Part shown: positions 57,209 to 64,000 of the stretch, one piece after another
How the letters are laid out: every line of letters starts with the position of its first letter
How positions within the stretch are numbered: position 1 is the first letter of the stretch
Source of the DNA: Pseudomonas bubulae
Lineage (GTDB): Bacteria > Pseudomonadota > Gammaproteobacteria > Pseudomonadales > Pseudomonadaceae
Assembly (NCBI RefSeq): GCF_037023725.1
Contig: NZ_CP146077.1
Span: forward strand, 382,001 to 446,000
Length of the DNA stretch: 64,000 nt
Direction: 5' to 3'
Notes under the pieces: model-generated
What the model was told of the DNA's origin: nothing
Databases searched by the model: none
What the model saw: only the letters and a program-made list of their open reading frames with translations
Position numbers and translations under genes: made by a program

Positions 57209-57454
57209 TCAACGCGCAGCACAGCCTTCAGGTTTGTACACCCGCTCACTGGACGGCGGATTGCTCGCCAACTTGCTCACCGGTCTACGCGGCCGGACCA
57301 ACAGCTCGCCCCCGCAATTGGGGCAAAGACCACCTAGATGCTGCTCCGTACATGTCGCACAAAAGGTGCACTCGAATGAGCAAATCCGCGCTTGTGCTGA
57401 ATCTGGCGGCAAATCGCAATCACAGCATTCGCAATTGGGGCGTAATTCGAGCAT
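57209..57454 (-). CDS. DUF1272 family zinc-ribbon-like protein
   Basis: An 81-residue protein. MLELRPNCECCDCDLPPDSA opens it, followed by CSFECTFCATC and LGGLCPNCGGEL, eleven cysteines in all, consistent with two zinc sites and the DUF1272 family. The ATG at 57454 has GAGG five bases upstream. The function is unknown. It converges with the hydrolase gene, only two bases apart. Confidence 0.85.
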   Translation of the reverse strand: MLELRPNCECCDCDLPPDSAQARICSFECTFCATCTEQHLGGLCPNCGGELLVRPRRPVSKLASNPPSSERVYKPEGCAAR

Positions 57455-57805
57455 AAGCACCTCACATTGAACCGGTAATTTTCATCTTTACATTTAAGAC
57501 GCTTCCTACGAAAAACCAACCCCGATCTAAGCCAAGAGAGCTGAATTCGGGAATGGCCTAAATGTATCCAACCTGCGATACACATCCTCGCCATTGCAAA
57601 CCTTCGAAGCTGTGACGCAGCGCGTCACGAATTGAGCCTACCCAATAAGCATCCTGCTACGGGGAGAAGTCGAATCTGGGCGCACTCAAACAACCACTGT
57701 TCTGCCGGGTTTTGTAGCAAAATAATTGCACTTTTTTATTACCATGACCTCCTACAGTTATGAGCGCCTAATTCACGCGCCACACAGAGAGCCGTCTTAC
57801 AAGGC
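57455..57805. other. Intergenic region before bphO
   Basis: About 350 bases, more AT-rich than the genes around it. It must hold the promoters of the DUF1272 gene and of bphO-bphP. I see no open frame with a ribosome-binding site, no REP and no clear operator. Confidence 0.5.
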
Positions 57806-58411
57806 ATGTCAGAAGACCAACCTTTATCAGCGGTATCGCCCGTTCTGCACGAGCTACGCGCTGGCACTCATACACGCCATGTAGCCCTTGAAAAACGCCT
57901 GCCGTTCTTCAGCAATACACTCGACCTTGAACGCTACACGCGCCTGTTGAGCGCTTACTACGGCTTCTATCACGAGCTGGAGGAGCGACTGCAACACAGC
58001 CCCTGGATGACCCACGATTTCGACCTGCAGGCACGACTCAAAACACCCGCGCTACGTCGGGATCTGCAGGCCCTGGGGGTCAGCATCCAGTCGCTTGCAC
58101 TGTGCGAAACCCTTCCGGCATTGCACAGCCCCGCCTGCGTACTGGGTGTGTTGTATGTGCTGGAAGGCGCCACTCTGGGCGGCAACGTGCTGCGCAAGCA
58201 GATGTCGCAACGACTGGGCCTGGAGGGACACAACGGCTGCGCTTTCCTTTACGTGTACGGCGAGGCCACCGGGCGGCAATGGAAGGCATTCCTGGAGTTT
58301 CTGGGCAGCGTGCCCCTGGACGCCCAAGCGCGAGACCAGGCCGTACAGGCTGCCAGCTCAACATTTAGCTGTTTCGAGCACTGGCTCGAACGTCAGGAGG
58401 TTTTATTATGA
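57806..58411 (+). CDS. bphO: Biliverdin-producing heme oxygenase
   Basis: A 201-residue bacterial heme oxygenase that opens heme to biliverdin, the chromophore of the next gene product. The proximal-histidine helix is THTRHVALEKRLPFF near residue 21, and the distal helix is YVLEGATLGGNVLRKQ near 117. AAGG lies close to the ATG at 57806. It overlaps bphP by four bases (ATGA), the classic bphO-bphP operon of pseudomonads. Confidence 0.92.
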   Translation: MSEDQPLSAVSPVLHELRAGTHTRHVALEKRLPFFSNTLDLERYTRLLSAYYGFYHELEERLQHSPWMTHDFDLQARLKTPALRRDLQALGVSIQSLALCETLPALHSPACVLGVLYVLEGATLGGNVLRKQMSQRLGLEGHNGCAFLYVYGEATGRQWKAFLEFLGSVPLDAQARDQAVQAASSTFSCFEHWLERQEVLL

Positions 58412-60645
58412 CCCCACAGGACCCTCAAGCCTTTGAACGCTTGCTGGCCAATTGTGCTGATGAACCCATTCGCTTTCCCGGGGCGATCCAGCCCCACGGC
58501 CTGCTCGTGACACTGACGGAGCCGGGGCTGCAGATCCAGCAGGTCAGTGCCAATGTGCTGACCCTGTTCGGCGTCAGTGCCGAATCACTGCTGGGCCTGC
58601 CACTGGCCGCCCTCAGCGGCTCCGAAGCCGCCAACGCAGTGCAGCAGGCCGCCGTCTACACCACGCTGGCCGATGCTCCGCCTTTGGCCCTGAACCTGCT
58701 GGGGCGTGAATACGAAGGCCTGCTGCACCGTGACCAGGGCATTCTGGTTCTGGAGCTGGAACTCAAACCCGATGACTCAGAAATTCACAGCACCATGGGC
58801 AAGGTGCGCAACCTGAGCCGTATGCTGCAACGCCTGCAAGGGGCCAAGACCCTCACCGCACTGTATGAAATCTGCGTGCGCGAGATCCAGGCACTGACGG
58901 GCTACGACCGGGTTCTGATCTACCGTTTTCAGGATGAAGGCCACGGCCAGGTCATCGCGGAAGCCTCCTCGCCAGCGATGGAATTGTTCAACGGCATGTT
59001 TTTCCCTGCCTCCGACATCCCTGAACAAGCCCGCGAGCTGTACCGCACCCACTGGCTGCGCATTATTCCGAACGCCGATTACCAACCTGTGCCGCTGATT
59101 CCCACATTGCGCCCGGACACCGGCGAGGCACTGGATCTGAGCGGGGCCGTATTGCGCAGCGTGTCTCCGATTCACTGCCAGTACATGAAGAACATGGGCG
59201 TGCTGTCGTCCATGAGCATCTCGCTGATGGATGGCGAGCGCCTGTGGGGACTCATCAGTTGCGGGCATCGCCAGACGCTGCATGTCCCCCATGAACTGCG
59301 CATGGCCTGCCAGACCATCGGTCAGGTGCTGTCCCTGCAGATCAGCGCCCTGCAAACCCTGGAAATCAGCCGTCAGCGCGAAGCCAAGATGGATGCCCTG
59401 GTGCGCCTCAACGCCGCCATGGTGCAAAGCACCGCAGCCGTGTTTGAAGGCCTGGCACAAATGCCCGAAGCCTTGATGGATCTGACTGGCGCCAGCGGCG
59501 TGGCGATTCTGGAAGACAAGGTGCTGCACCGTTATGGTCAGTGCCCCTCCCCGGAAGACACTCGCGCGCTGTACCAATGGTTCAAGGACAGCGGCCAGCC
59601 AGTCTTCTCCAGCCACAACCTCAGCACCCTGCACGCCCCGGCAGCACAGTACAAGGACATCGCCAGCGGCCTGCTGGCCATGACCCTGCCCAAGCCCGTG
59701 GACAACGCCGTGCTGTGGTTTCGCCGCGAAGTCAAAGAAAGCATCCAGTGGAGCGGCGACCCCAATAAACCGCTGAACCTGGAAGCCGGCAGCAACGGCC
59801 TGCGCCTGAGCCCGCGCACCTCGTTCGAAATCTGGAAAGTCGAGATGGACGGCATCTCCAGCAAATGGAGCCACGGCGATCTGTTTGCTGCCAATGACCT
59901 GCGCCGCTCGGCCCTGGAAAACGACCTGTCGCGCCAGGTGCTGCGCGAGCAACAGGCCGTGCGCGCACGCGACGAGCTGGTGGCGGTGGTCTCCCACGAC
60001 CTGCGCAACCCCATGACCATCATCTCGATGCTCTGCGGCATGATGCAAAAGGCCTTCAGTAGCGACGGCCCGCACACATCGCGACGCATCACCTCGGCCA
60101 TCGACACCATGCAGCAGGCCAGCAGCCGCATGAACGTGCTGCTCGACGATTTGCTCGACACCTCGAAAATCGAAGCCGGTCGCTACACCATCAGCCCGCA
60201 GCCACTGGAAGTCAGCCAGATTTTTGAAGAGGCACTGTCGTTGCTCGCGCCGCTGGCGCTGGACAAAGCCGTGGAACTGACTTTCCACGCCGAGCCCGAC
60301 CTGAAAATCAGCGCCGACCCCGAACGCCTGTTCCAGGTGCTTTCCAACCTGATCGGCAATGCGATCAAGTTCACCCCCGCACAGGGCAAGATCGGCGTAG
60401 CAGCCATGTCCAACGGGGACGATATCGTGTTCAGCGTGCGAGATTCGGGCAAGGGCATAGCCCCCGAACAGCTGCCCCATATCTTCGACCGCTACTGGAC
60501 GGCTAAAGAAGGCAACGCGCTGGGCACGGGCCTGGGGCTGTACATTTCCCAGGGCATCATCAAGGCCCATGGCGGCCAGCTACTGGCCGAAAGTACACCG
60601 GGAGAAGGCAGCGAGTTTCGCTTCACGGTCCCAAGAATGGTCTGA
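58408..60645 (+). CDS. bphP: Bacteriophytochrome histidine kinase
   Basis: A 745-residue red/far-red light sensor. The biliverdin-binding Cys16 (ANCADEPIRFPGAIQPHG) precedes a PAS domain; the GAF domain has the DIP motif at 203-205 and His256 in SPIHCQYM. The PHY domain tongue has PRTSF at 469-473. The kinase box VVSHDLRNPMTI has His530, and an ATPase domain follows with NLIGNAIKF and GTGLGLYISQG. GGAGG lies before the ATG. No response regulator gene is adjacent, so the partner is encoded elsewhere. Confidence 0.95.
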   Translation: MTPQDPQAFERLLANCADEPIRFPGAIQPHGLLVTLTEPGLQIQQVSANVLTLFGVSAESLLGLPLAALSGSEAANAVQQAAVYTTLADAPPLALNLLGREYEGLLHRDQGILVLELELKPDDSEIHSTMGKVRNLSRMLQRLQGAKTLTALYEICVREIQALTGYDRVLIYRFQDEGHGQVIAEASSPAMELFNGMFFPASDIPEQARELYRTHWLRIIPNADYQPVPLIPTLRPDTGEALDLSGAVLRSVSPIHCQYMKNMGVLSSMSISLMDGERLWGLISCGHRQTLHVPHELRMACQTIGQVLSLQISALQTLEISRQREAKMDALVRLNAAMVQSTAAVFEGLAQMPEALMDLTGASGVAILEDKVLHRYGQCPSPEDTRALYQWFKDSGQPVFSSHNLSTLHAPAAQYKDIASGLLAMTLPKPVDNAVLWFRREVKESIQWSGDPNKPLNLEAGSNGLRLSPRTSFEIWKVEMDGISSKWSHGDLFAANDLRRSALENDLSRQVLREQQAVRARDELVAVVSHDLRNPMTIISMLCGMMQKAFSSDGPHTSRRITSAIDTMQQASSRMNVLLDDLLDTSKIEAGRYTISPQPLEVSQIFEEALSLLAPLALDKAVELTFHAEPDLKISADPERLFQVLSNLIGNAIKFTPAQGKIGVAAMSNGDDIVFSVRDSGKGIAPEQLPHIFDRYWTAKEGNALGTGLGLYISQGIIKAHGGQLLAESTPGEGSEFRFTVPRMV

Positions 60646-60693
60646 TGGTTAACAGCACAATGCCCTGCAGCTATCACACCTGAATGCTGCATA

Positions 60694-60730
60694 AAAACGG
60701 CCGCCTCCTTGACGGGAGAGCGGCCGTTTT
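60694..60730. terminator. Two-way terminator between bphP and gltS
   Basis: AAAACGGCCGC and GCGGCCGTTTT, with an inner CTCC/GGGAG stem, between converging genes. Confidence 0.88.
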
Positions 60731-60742
60731 ACATTCAACCCG

Positions 60743-61951
60743 TCAGCTGAAGGCGTTGATAAACCAGGTGATCATCGGGATCGCCACGATATCGATCAGC
60801 ACCGCCCCACACAGCGGCACGATGATAAAGGCCTTGTACGAGAAGACTTTGTAGTGATCGCAGATGGCCCCCATATTGGCCACGGCATTGGGCGTCGCGC
60901 CCAGCCCGTGCCCCATGAAACCAGCGCACAAGACCGCGGCGTCGTAGTTGCGGCCAAACAGGCGGAACAGGACGAACACGCACAGCAGGATCATGATCAC
61001 CACCTGCACCACCAGAATCACCAGCAACGGCAAGCCGAGCTTCTCCAGCTCCCAGAACTTCAAGCTCATCATGGCCATGGTCAGGAACATGCCCAGGCAC
61101 ACATCACCGATAGTGCTGACGGCATGGTCGGGCACCTCGATCAGCTGGGCCCGGTCATTGAGGTTGCGCAGGATGATCGCGACGAACATGGCCCCCACAT
61201 AGCTCGGCAAGACGATACCCAGTTGCTGCTGCAAGCTGGAGCCCAGCCAGAACCCCAGCACCATAATCACCACAATGCAGGTCAGCAAACGCAGCAGGGT
61301 TGCGGCATCCAGCGCGGCCACAGGGGTGTGGACCACGTCTTCGAACGCCTTGAGACTGCCCGCGGCTTCGGCCTTGACCACCAGTTTGTTGCGCTCGATC
61401 AACCAGCGCGCCAGCGGGCTGCCGAGCAAACCGCCGGCCACCATGCCAAAGGTTGCAGCGGCGAGCGCGGCAGTCGTAGCCCCGACCGCCCCCAGGTTTT
61501 CAGCAATCGGCCCAAAGGCTGCCGCCGCACCAAAGCCGCCCTCCAGTGACACTGCCCCGGCCATGATCCCCAGCAGCGGGTCGATGCCCAGCAGCTTGGC
61601 CACACTCACTCCCACCACGTTTTGCACCAGCGCCAGGCCCCAGCACGCGCCCAGGTAGATAAACAGCAGCTTGCCGCCCTTGCGCAACAACCCCAGGCTG
61701 CCACCCAAACCCACGGTGGTGAAGAACGCCACCATCAGCGGGGTTTGCAGGCTGGTGTCGAGGCTCAGGTTGAGCAGTTGCTGATCCCGTAATAACCAGA
61801 TCACCAAGGCAAACCCAAAACCACCGATGACCGGTGCAGGAACACACAATTGACGCAGCCAGTAGCTGCGCTTTTTCAGTTGGGCACCCAGGCCCAGCAG
61901 GAGCAACGCGAGAGCAAGGGTGCTCAGCGCATCCAGTTCGAATGTCAGCAT
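60743..61951 (-). CDS. gltS: Sodium/glutamate symporter
   Basis: A 402-residue GltS with about ten membrane segments and the two inverted half-repeats of the family (MAGAVSLEGGFGAAAAFGP and CAGFMGHGLGATPNAVANM are the glycine-rich reentrant loops). It imports glutamate with sodium. It lies 58 bases downstream of the formimidoylglutamase gene on the same strand, which yields glutamate, so the two probably form an operon. Confidence 0.93.
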   Translation of the reverse strand: MLTFELDALSTLALALLLLGLGAQLKKRSYWLRQLCVPAPVIGGFGFALVIWLLRDQQLLNLSLDTSLQTPLMVAFFTTVGLGGSLGLLRKGGKLLFIYLGACWGLALVQNVVGVSVAKLLGIDPLLGIMAGAVSLEGGFGAAAAFGPIAENLGAVGATTAALAAATFGMVAGGLLGSPLARWLIERNKLVVKAEAAGSLKAFEDVVHTPVAALDAATLLRLLTCIVVIMVLGFWLGSSLQQQLGIVLPSYVGAMFVAIILRNLNDRAQLIEVPDHAVSTIGDVCLGMFLTMAMMSLKFWELEKLGLPLLVILVVQVVIMILLCVFVLFRLFGRNYDAAVLCAGFMGHGLGATPNAVANMGAICDHYKVFSYKAFIIVPLCGAVLIDIVAIPMITWFINAFS

Positions 61952-62009
61952 GGCGAATTTCTCTTTTTCTTATGATTCAACAAGCGGTTTCAGGGATTTG
62001 CGCAAAAAC

Positions 62010-62948
62010 TTAATCAATCAGGCTGGCGAGCAGACGCGCGCCAATGCGGGCGGTTCGGTTGTCGATGTCCAGGCTCGGGTTGAGCTCGGCGATGTCGGCC
62101 ATGCGCAATTTGCCGCTGGCTTTGGCGTGGCGTACCAGGTGCTCGACGATCTGCATGTCCACCCCATGGGCAGACGGCGCACTGACGCCGGGGGCCTGGC
62201 TGGCGGGCAGGACATCAAGGCAAAGGGTCATGTAGAGGTGATCGACATCTTGCAAAAAATCATCGATCAACGCTTCGCAGGCGGGGATGTCCCAGCTGTT
62301 CATTTGCCGGTCGAGGCGGTAACGCACATTCAGGCGCCCGGCCTGTTCAAACAGGGCCTGGGTATTGTTCAACTGGCTGACACCCAGGCAGCAATAGGTG
62401 AACGGCATATCGAAACGCTGGCAAGCCTCGGCAATCTGCCGGAAGGGTGTGCCTGAGCTGCTTTGTTCGGCGTGGCGCAAATCGAAATGCGCATCGAAAT
62501 TGAGAATGCCAATGCGTGGCTGCGGGTGCTTGCGGCGCAAGTGATCAACCAGACCACTGAAACTGGCAAAGGCGATTTCGTGCCCGCCACCCAGGCCCAG
62601 CGGTAAATGCCCCTGGTCGAGCAAATGGCTGACCTGTTGGCCATAGCCTTGCTGCGCGCCCTCCAGATCATCGCCCGCGCAGCTCACATCACCGGCGTCG
62701 TACAGCGGCGCGTGACCGTGCCATGCCAGATTGGCCAAGGCCTTGCGCAAGGCCACCGGCCCCTTGCGGGCACCGGTACGGCCCTGATTGCGCCTGACCC
62801 CTTCATCGCTGGCCAAACCAATCAATGCAGCCCCCGCTGGCAGGCCATCGGCCACAGGCTTGACCCATTGATGCCAGCGCAACGCGCCCTGCCCTTCAGC
62901 GGCATCAATACGGCCTGTCCACAAGGACATGTCGGGTACAACCGTCAT
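62010..62948 (-). CDS. hutG: Formimidoylglutamase (ureohydrolase family)
   Basis: A 312-residue enzyme of the arginase/ureohydrolase fold, close to enteric HutG: hydrolyses formimidoylglutamate to glutamate and formamide. Motifs are [17 protein letters not shown] near residue 43, LGGGHEIAF near 121 and NFDAHFDLR near 148. The last metal motif reads TLCLDVLP, where enteric HutG as I recall has TIDLDVLP: the first aspartate is a cysteine (codon TGC). GGAG lies before the ATG at 62948. It sits between an IclR-type gene and gltS. Note that hutG in Pseudomonas often names a different, deformylase gene. Confidence 0.87.
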   Translation of the reverse strand: MTVVPDMSLWTGRIDAAEGQGALRWHQWVKPVADGLPAGAALIGLASDEGVRRNQGRTGARKGPVALRKALANLAWHGHAPLYDAGDVSCAGDDLEGAQQGYGQQVSHLLDQGHLPLGLGGGHEIAFASFSGLVDHLRRKHPQPRIGILNFDAHFDLRHAEQSSSGTPFRQIAEACQRFDMPFTYCCLGVSQLNNTQALFEQAGRLNVRYRLDRQMNSWDIPACEALIDDFLQDVDHLYMTLCLDVLPASQAPGVSAPSAHGVDMQIVEHLVRHAKASGKLRMADIAELNPSLDIDNRTARIGARLLASLID

Positions 62949-62968
62949 GTTTGAAACTCCAGTCAAAT

Positions 62969-63694
62969 TCAGTCGAGCCGGGCGCTCAGGCGCAGGGCAA
63001 CGTCCTGGGTCCAGCGGATCAGGCGTTCACTGCGGGTATGTGCCCTGGTAGCCGGGGCCATGAGGCTGATGGCGCCTTGCAGGCGATTGCGGCTGTCGAG
63101 CAACGGCGCGCTGATGCCCCAGATACCGTCGTCGATCTCACTCACACTCACGGCATAACCGGCAGCACGGATCTGGGCAAAGCTGCGCTGATAGGTGGCC
63201 ACTTCTTCAGGCTCGACGCCTTGCGCCAGAAGCGCCGACACACTGTGCGCTTCATCCATATACGCCAGCAGCACCCGCGCAGAAGCGCCGACCAGCAGCG
63301 GCTGGGCCAGCCCCTTCTGGTAACAGCAGCGCAGCGGCTGCGGGCTGTCGACCAGCTCAATGCAAATCGCCTGACCGTTGCTCGGCACCATCAAGGCCAC
63401 GCTCTCCTGGCTTTGCTCGGCCAGACGCTTGAGTTCAGGTTTGGCCAGCGTTACCAGCACCGCTTCGCGGTCAAATTTTTTCGCCAGCTGCAAACAGGCT
63501 GGCCCTGGCAGATAGCGGCCCTGGCCGTTCTCTTCGGCCAGGCCCCAACGCAACAGGGTGTTGAGGTGGCGATAGGTGCTGCTCAGCGGTTGCCCCAGTT
63601 GCTCGGAAAGCGCCTTGGCGGAGATCGCCTCGGCGGATTGCCCCAGGCTGACGAGGATTTGCAGCAAGCGATCAGTTGGCGTGTTGTAGTTCAT
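62969..63694 (-). CDS. IclR-family regulator
   Basis: About 241 residues: an N-terminal winged helix ([20 protein letters not shown], then [15 protein letters not shown]) and a C-terminal IclR effector domain ([20 protein letters not shown], and [20 protein letters not shown]). I chose ATG 63694, with GGGG six bases upstream; ATGs at 63706 and 63739 are also in frame. It lies 20 bases upstream of the formimidoylglutamase gene, and likely controls itself, that gene and gltS through the palindrome at 63754. Confidence 0.87.
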   Translation of the reverse strand: MNYNTPTDRLLQILVSLGQSAEAISAKALSEQLGQPLSSTYRHLNTLLRWGLAEENGQGRYLPGPACLQLAKKFDREAVLVTLAKPELKRLAEQSQESVALMVPSNGQAICIELVDSPQPLRCCYQKGLAQPLLVGASARVLLAYMDEAHSVSALLAQGVEPEEVATYQRSFAQIRAAGYAVSVSEIDDGIWGISAPLLDSRNRLQGAISLMAPATRAHTRSERLIRWTQDVALRLSARLD

Positions 63695-63753
63695 TATCGG
63701 CCCCATGCTCTTGCCTGCATGGTGCACGGTGTTTCCCATTAGCTGAAATTCGA

Positions 63754-63770
63754 TTCCCACTGAATGGGAA
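63754..63770. promoter_or_regulatory. Palindromic operator of the IclR-family gene
   Basis: TTCCCACTGAATGGGAA has perfect six-base arms TTCCCA/TGGGAA with a five-base spacer. A further half-site TTCCCATT lies at 63733-63740. Both are 40-75 bases upstream of the chosen start, a good place for autoregulation. Confidence 0.6.
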
Positions 63771-63821
63771 AAAACCGCCAGATAGTGATCAGCGGTCGCA
63801 AATTGCCCCCCTTACAGGCAC

Positions 63822-63850
63822 AAAAAAACCGCCATCCCGAAGGATGACGG
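63822..63850 (-). terminator. Terminator of the right-edge gene
   Basis: On the minus strand CCGTCATCC, loop TTCG, GGATGGCGG, then a seven-T run. Confidence 0.85.
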
Positions 63851-63887
63851 CTTTTCTGGGTATTCAACCGCGAGAACCGTCCTGGCC

Positions 63888-64000
63888 TCAGTTGAGTACC
63901 GGTGCCCCCAACTTCTCAATGCGACGACGGCGTGCCACCAGCAGGCCTGCCACCACCACCAGAATGCTCAGCATACCGGTCGCCATGATTTCAACGCGAT
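63888..64000 (-). CDS. C-terminal end of an unidentified membrane protein
   Basis: The last 36 codons of a frame entering from the right edge. The peptide contains a membrane segment, MATGMLSILVVVAGLLVA, then an arginine-rich cytosolic tail, RRRRIEKLGAPVLN. This is the pattern of a transporter with a cytosolic C-terminus. The family cannot be told from this fragment. It ends at the terminator at 63822-63850. Confidence 0.65.
   Translation of the reverse strand, partial: RVEIMATGMLSILVVVAGLLVARRRRIEKLGAPVLN

Noticed and set aside
1..64000. Search for prophage, insertion sequence, secretion or defence island
   Set aside because: No integrase, transposase, phage, Cas, restriction or nuclease-defence genes were seen; apart from the toxin-antitoxin pair the content is core metabolism and regulation.

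Overview
The window is an ordinary, gene-dense stretch of a Pseudomonas chromosome, most like the P. fluorescens / P. fragi lineage. Three things point there: typical Pseudomonas protein sequences throughout, about a dozen REP elements of the GTGGGAGCGGGCTTGCTCGC type, and the gene order pckA-hslO-hslR, envZ-ompR-tex-gshA-argA-argE, glnA-ntrBC, secB-gpmI-envC-ctpA and hisBHAF-asmA-mutY, which is the origin-proximal arrangement of the genus. I see no prophage, insertion sequence, CRISPR array, secretion system or biosynthetic island.

Left part (1-13.7 kb). The edge of a histidine-utilisation locus (start of hutU, then hutD, hutC and divergent hutF) carries two HutC-type operators and a sigma-54 promoter reading into hutU. 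Then come a RecQ-family helicase, a RelE/Phd-type toxin-antitoxin pair, a DUF1493 protein, pckA, the heat-shock genes hslO and hslR, the ribosomal S6 modification pair rimB-rimK, and the osmosensor pair ompR-envZ.

Middle (14-38 kb). Tex, a thioesterase and gshA are followed by a small DUF3077-type gene with a strikingly folded leader, then argA/argE, a CYTH phosphatase, lipoproteins, fbp, glgP, typA and thiI. Next is the nitrogen-control block glnA, ntrB and ntrC, with NtrC-like sites and sigma-54 promoters. Downstream of ntrC lies a clear candidate for the nitrogen-regulated small RNA NrsZ.

Right part (38-64 kb). This holds trmL, secB-grxC-yibN, gpmI, an envelope operon (envC-ctpA-divergent polysaccharide deacetylase), the histidine operon hisB-hisH-DUF2164-hisA-hisF, an MFS carrier, asmA-mutY-yggX, tRNA-Phe, a hydrolase that seems to start at CTG, and the red-light sensor operon bphO-bphP. 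A catabolic cluster of gltS, formimidoylglutamase (hutG type) and an IclR regulator lies next to the cut-off end of a membrane protein.

The most notable observations are the folded RNA-like leader ahead of the DUF3077-type gene, the NrsZ candidate with two compensating hairpin copies, the E. coli-like spacing of the NtrC sites at glnA, the presence of both formimidoylglutamate routes in 64 kb, and the CTG start. Nothing here amounts to a wholly new system. The folded leader is the best candidate for something not yet described.
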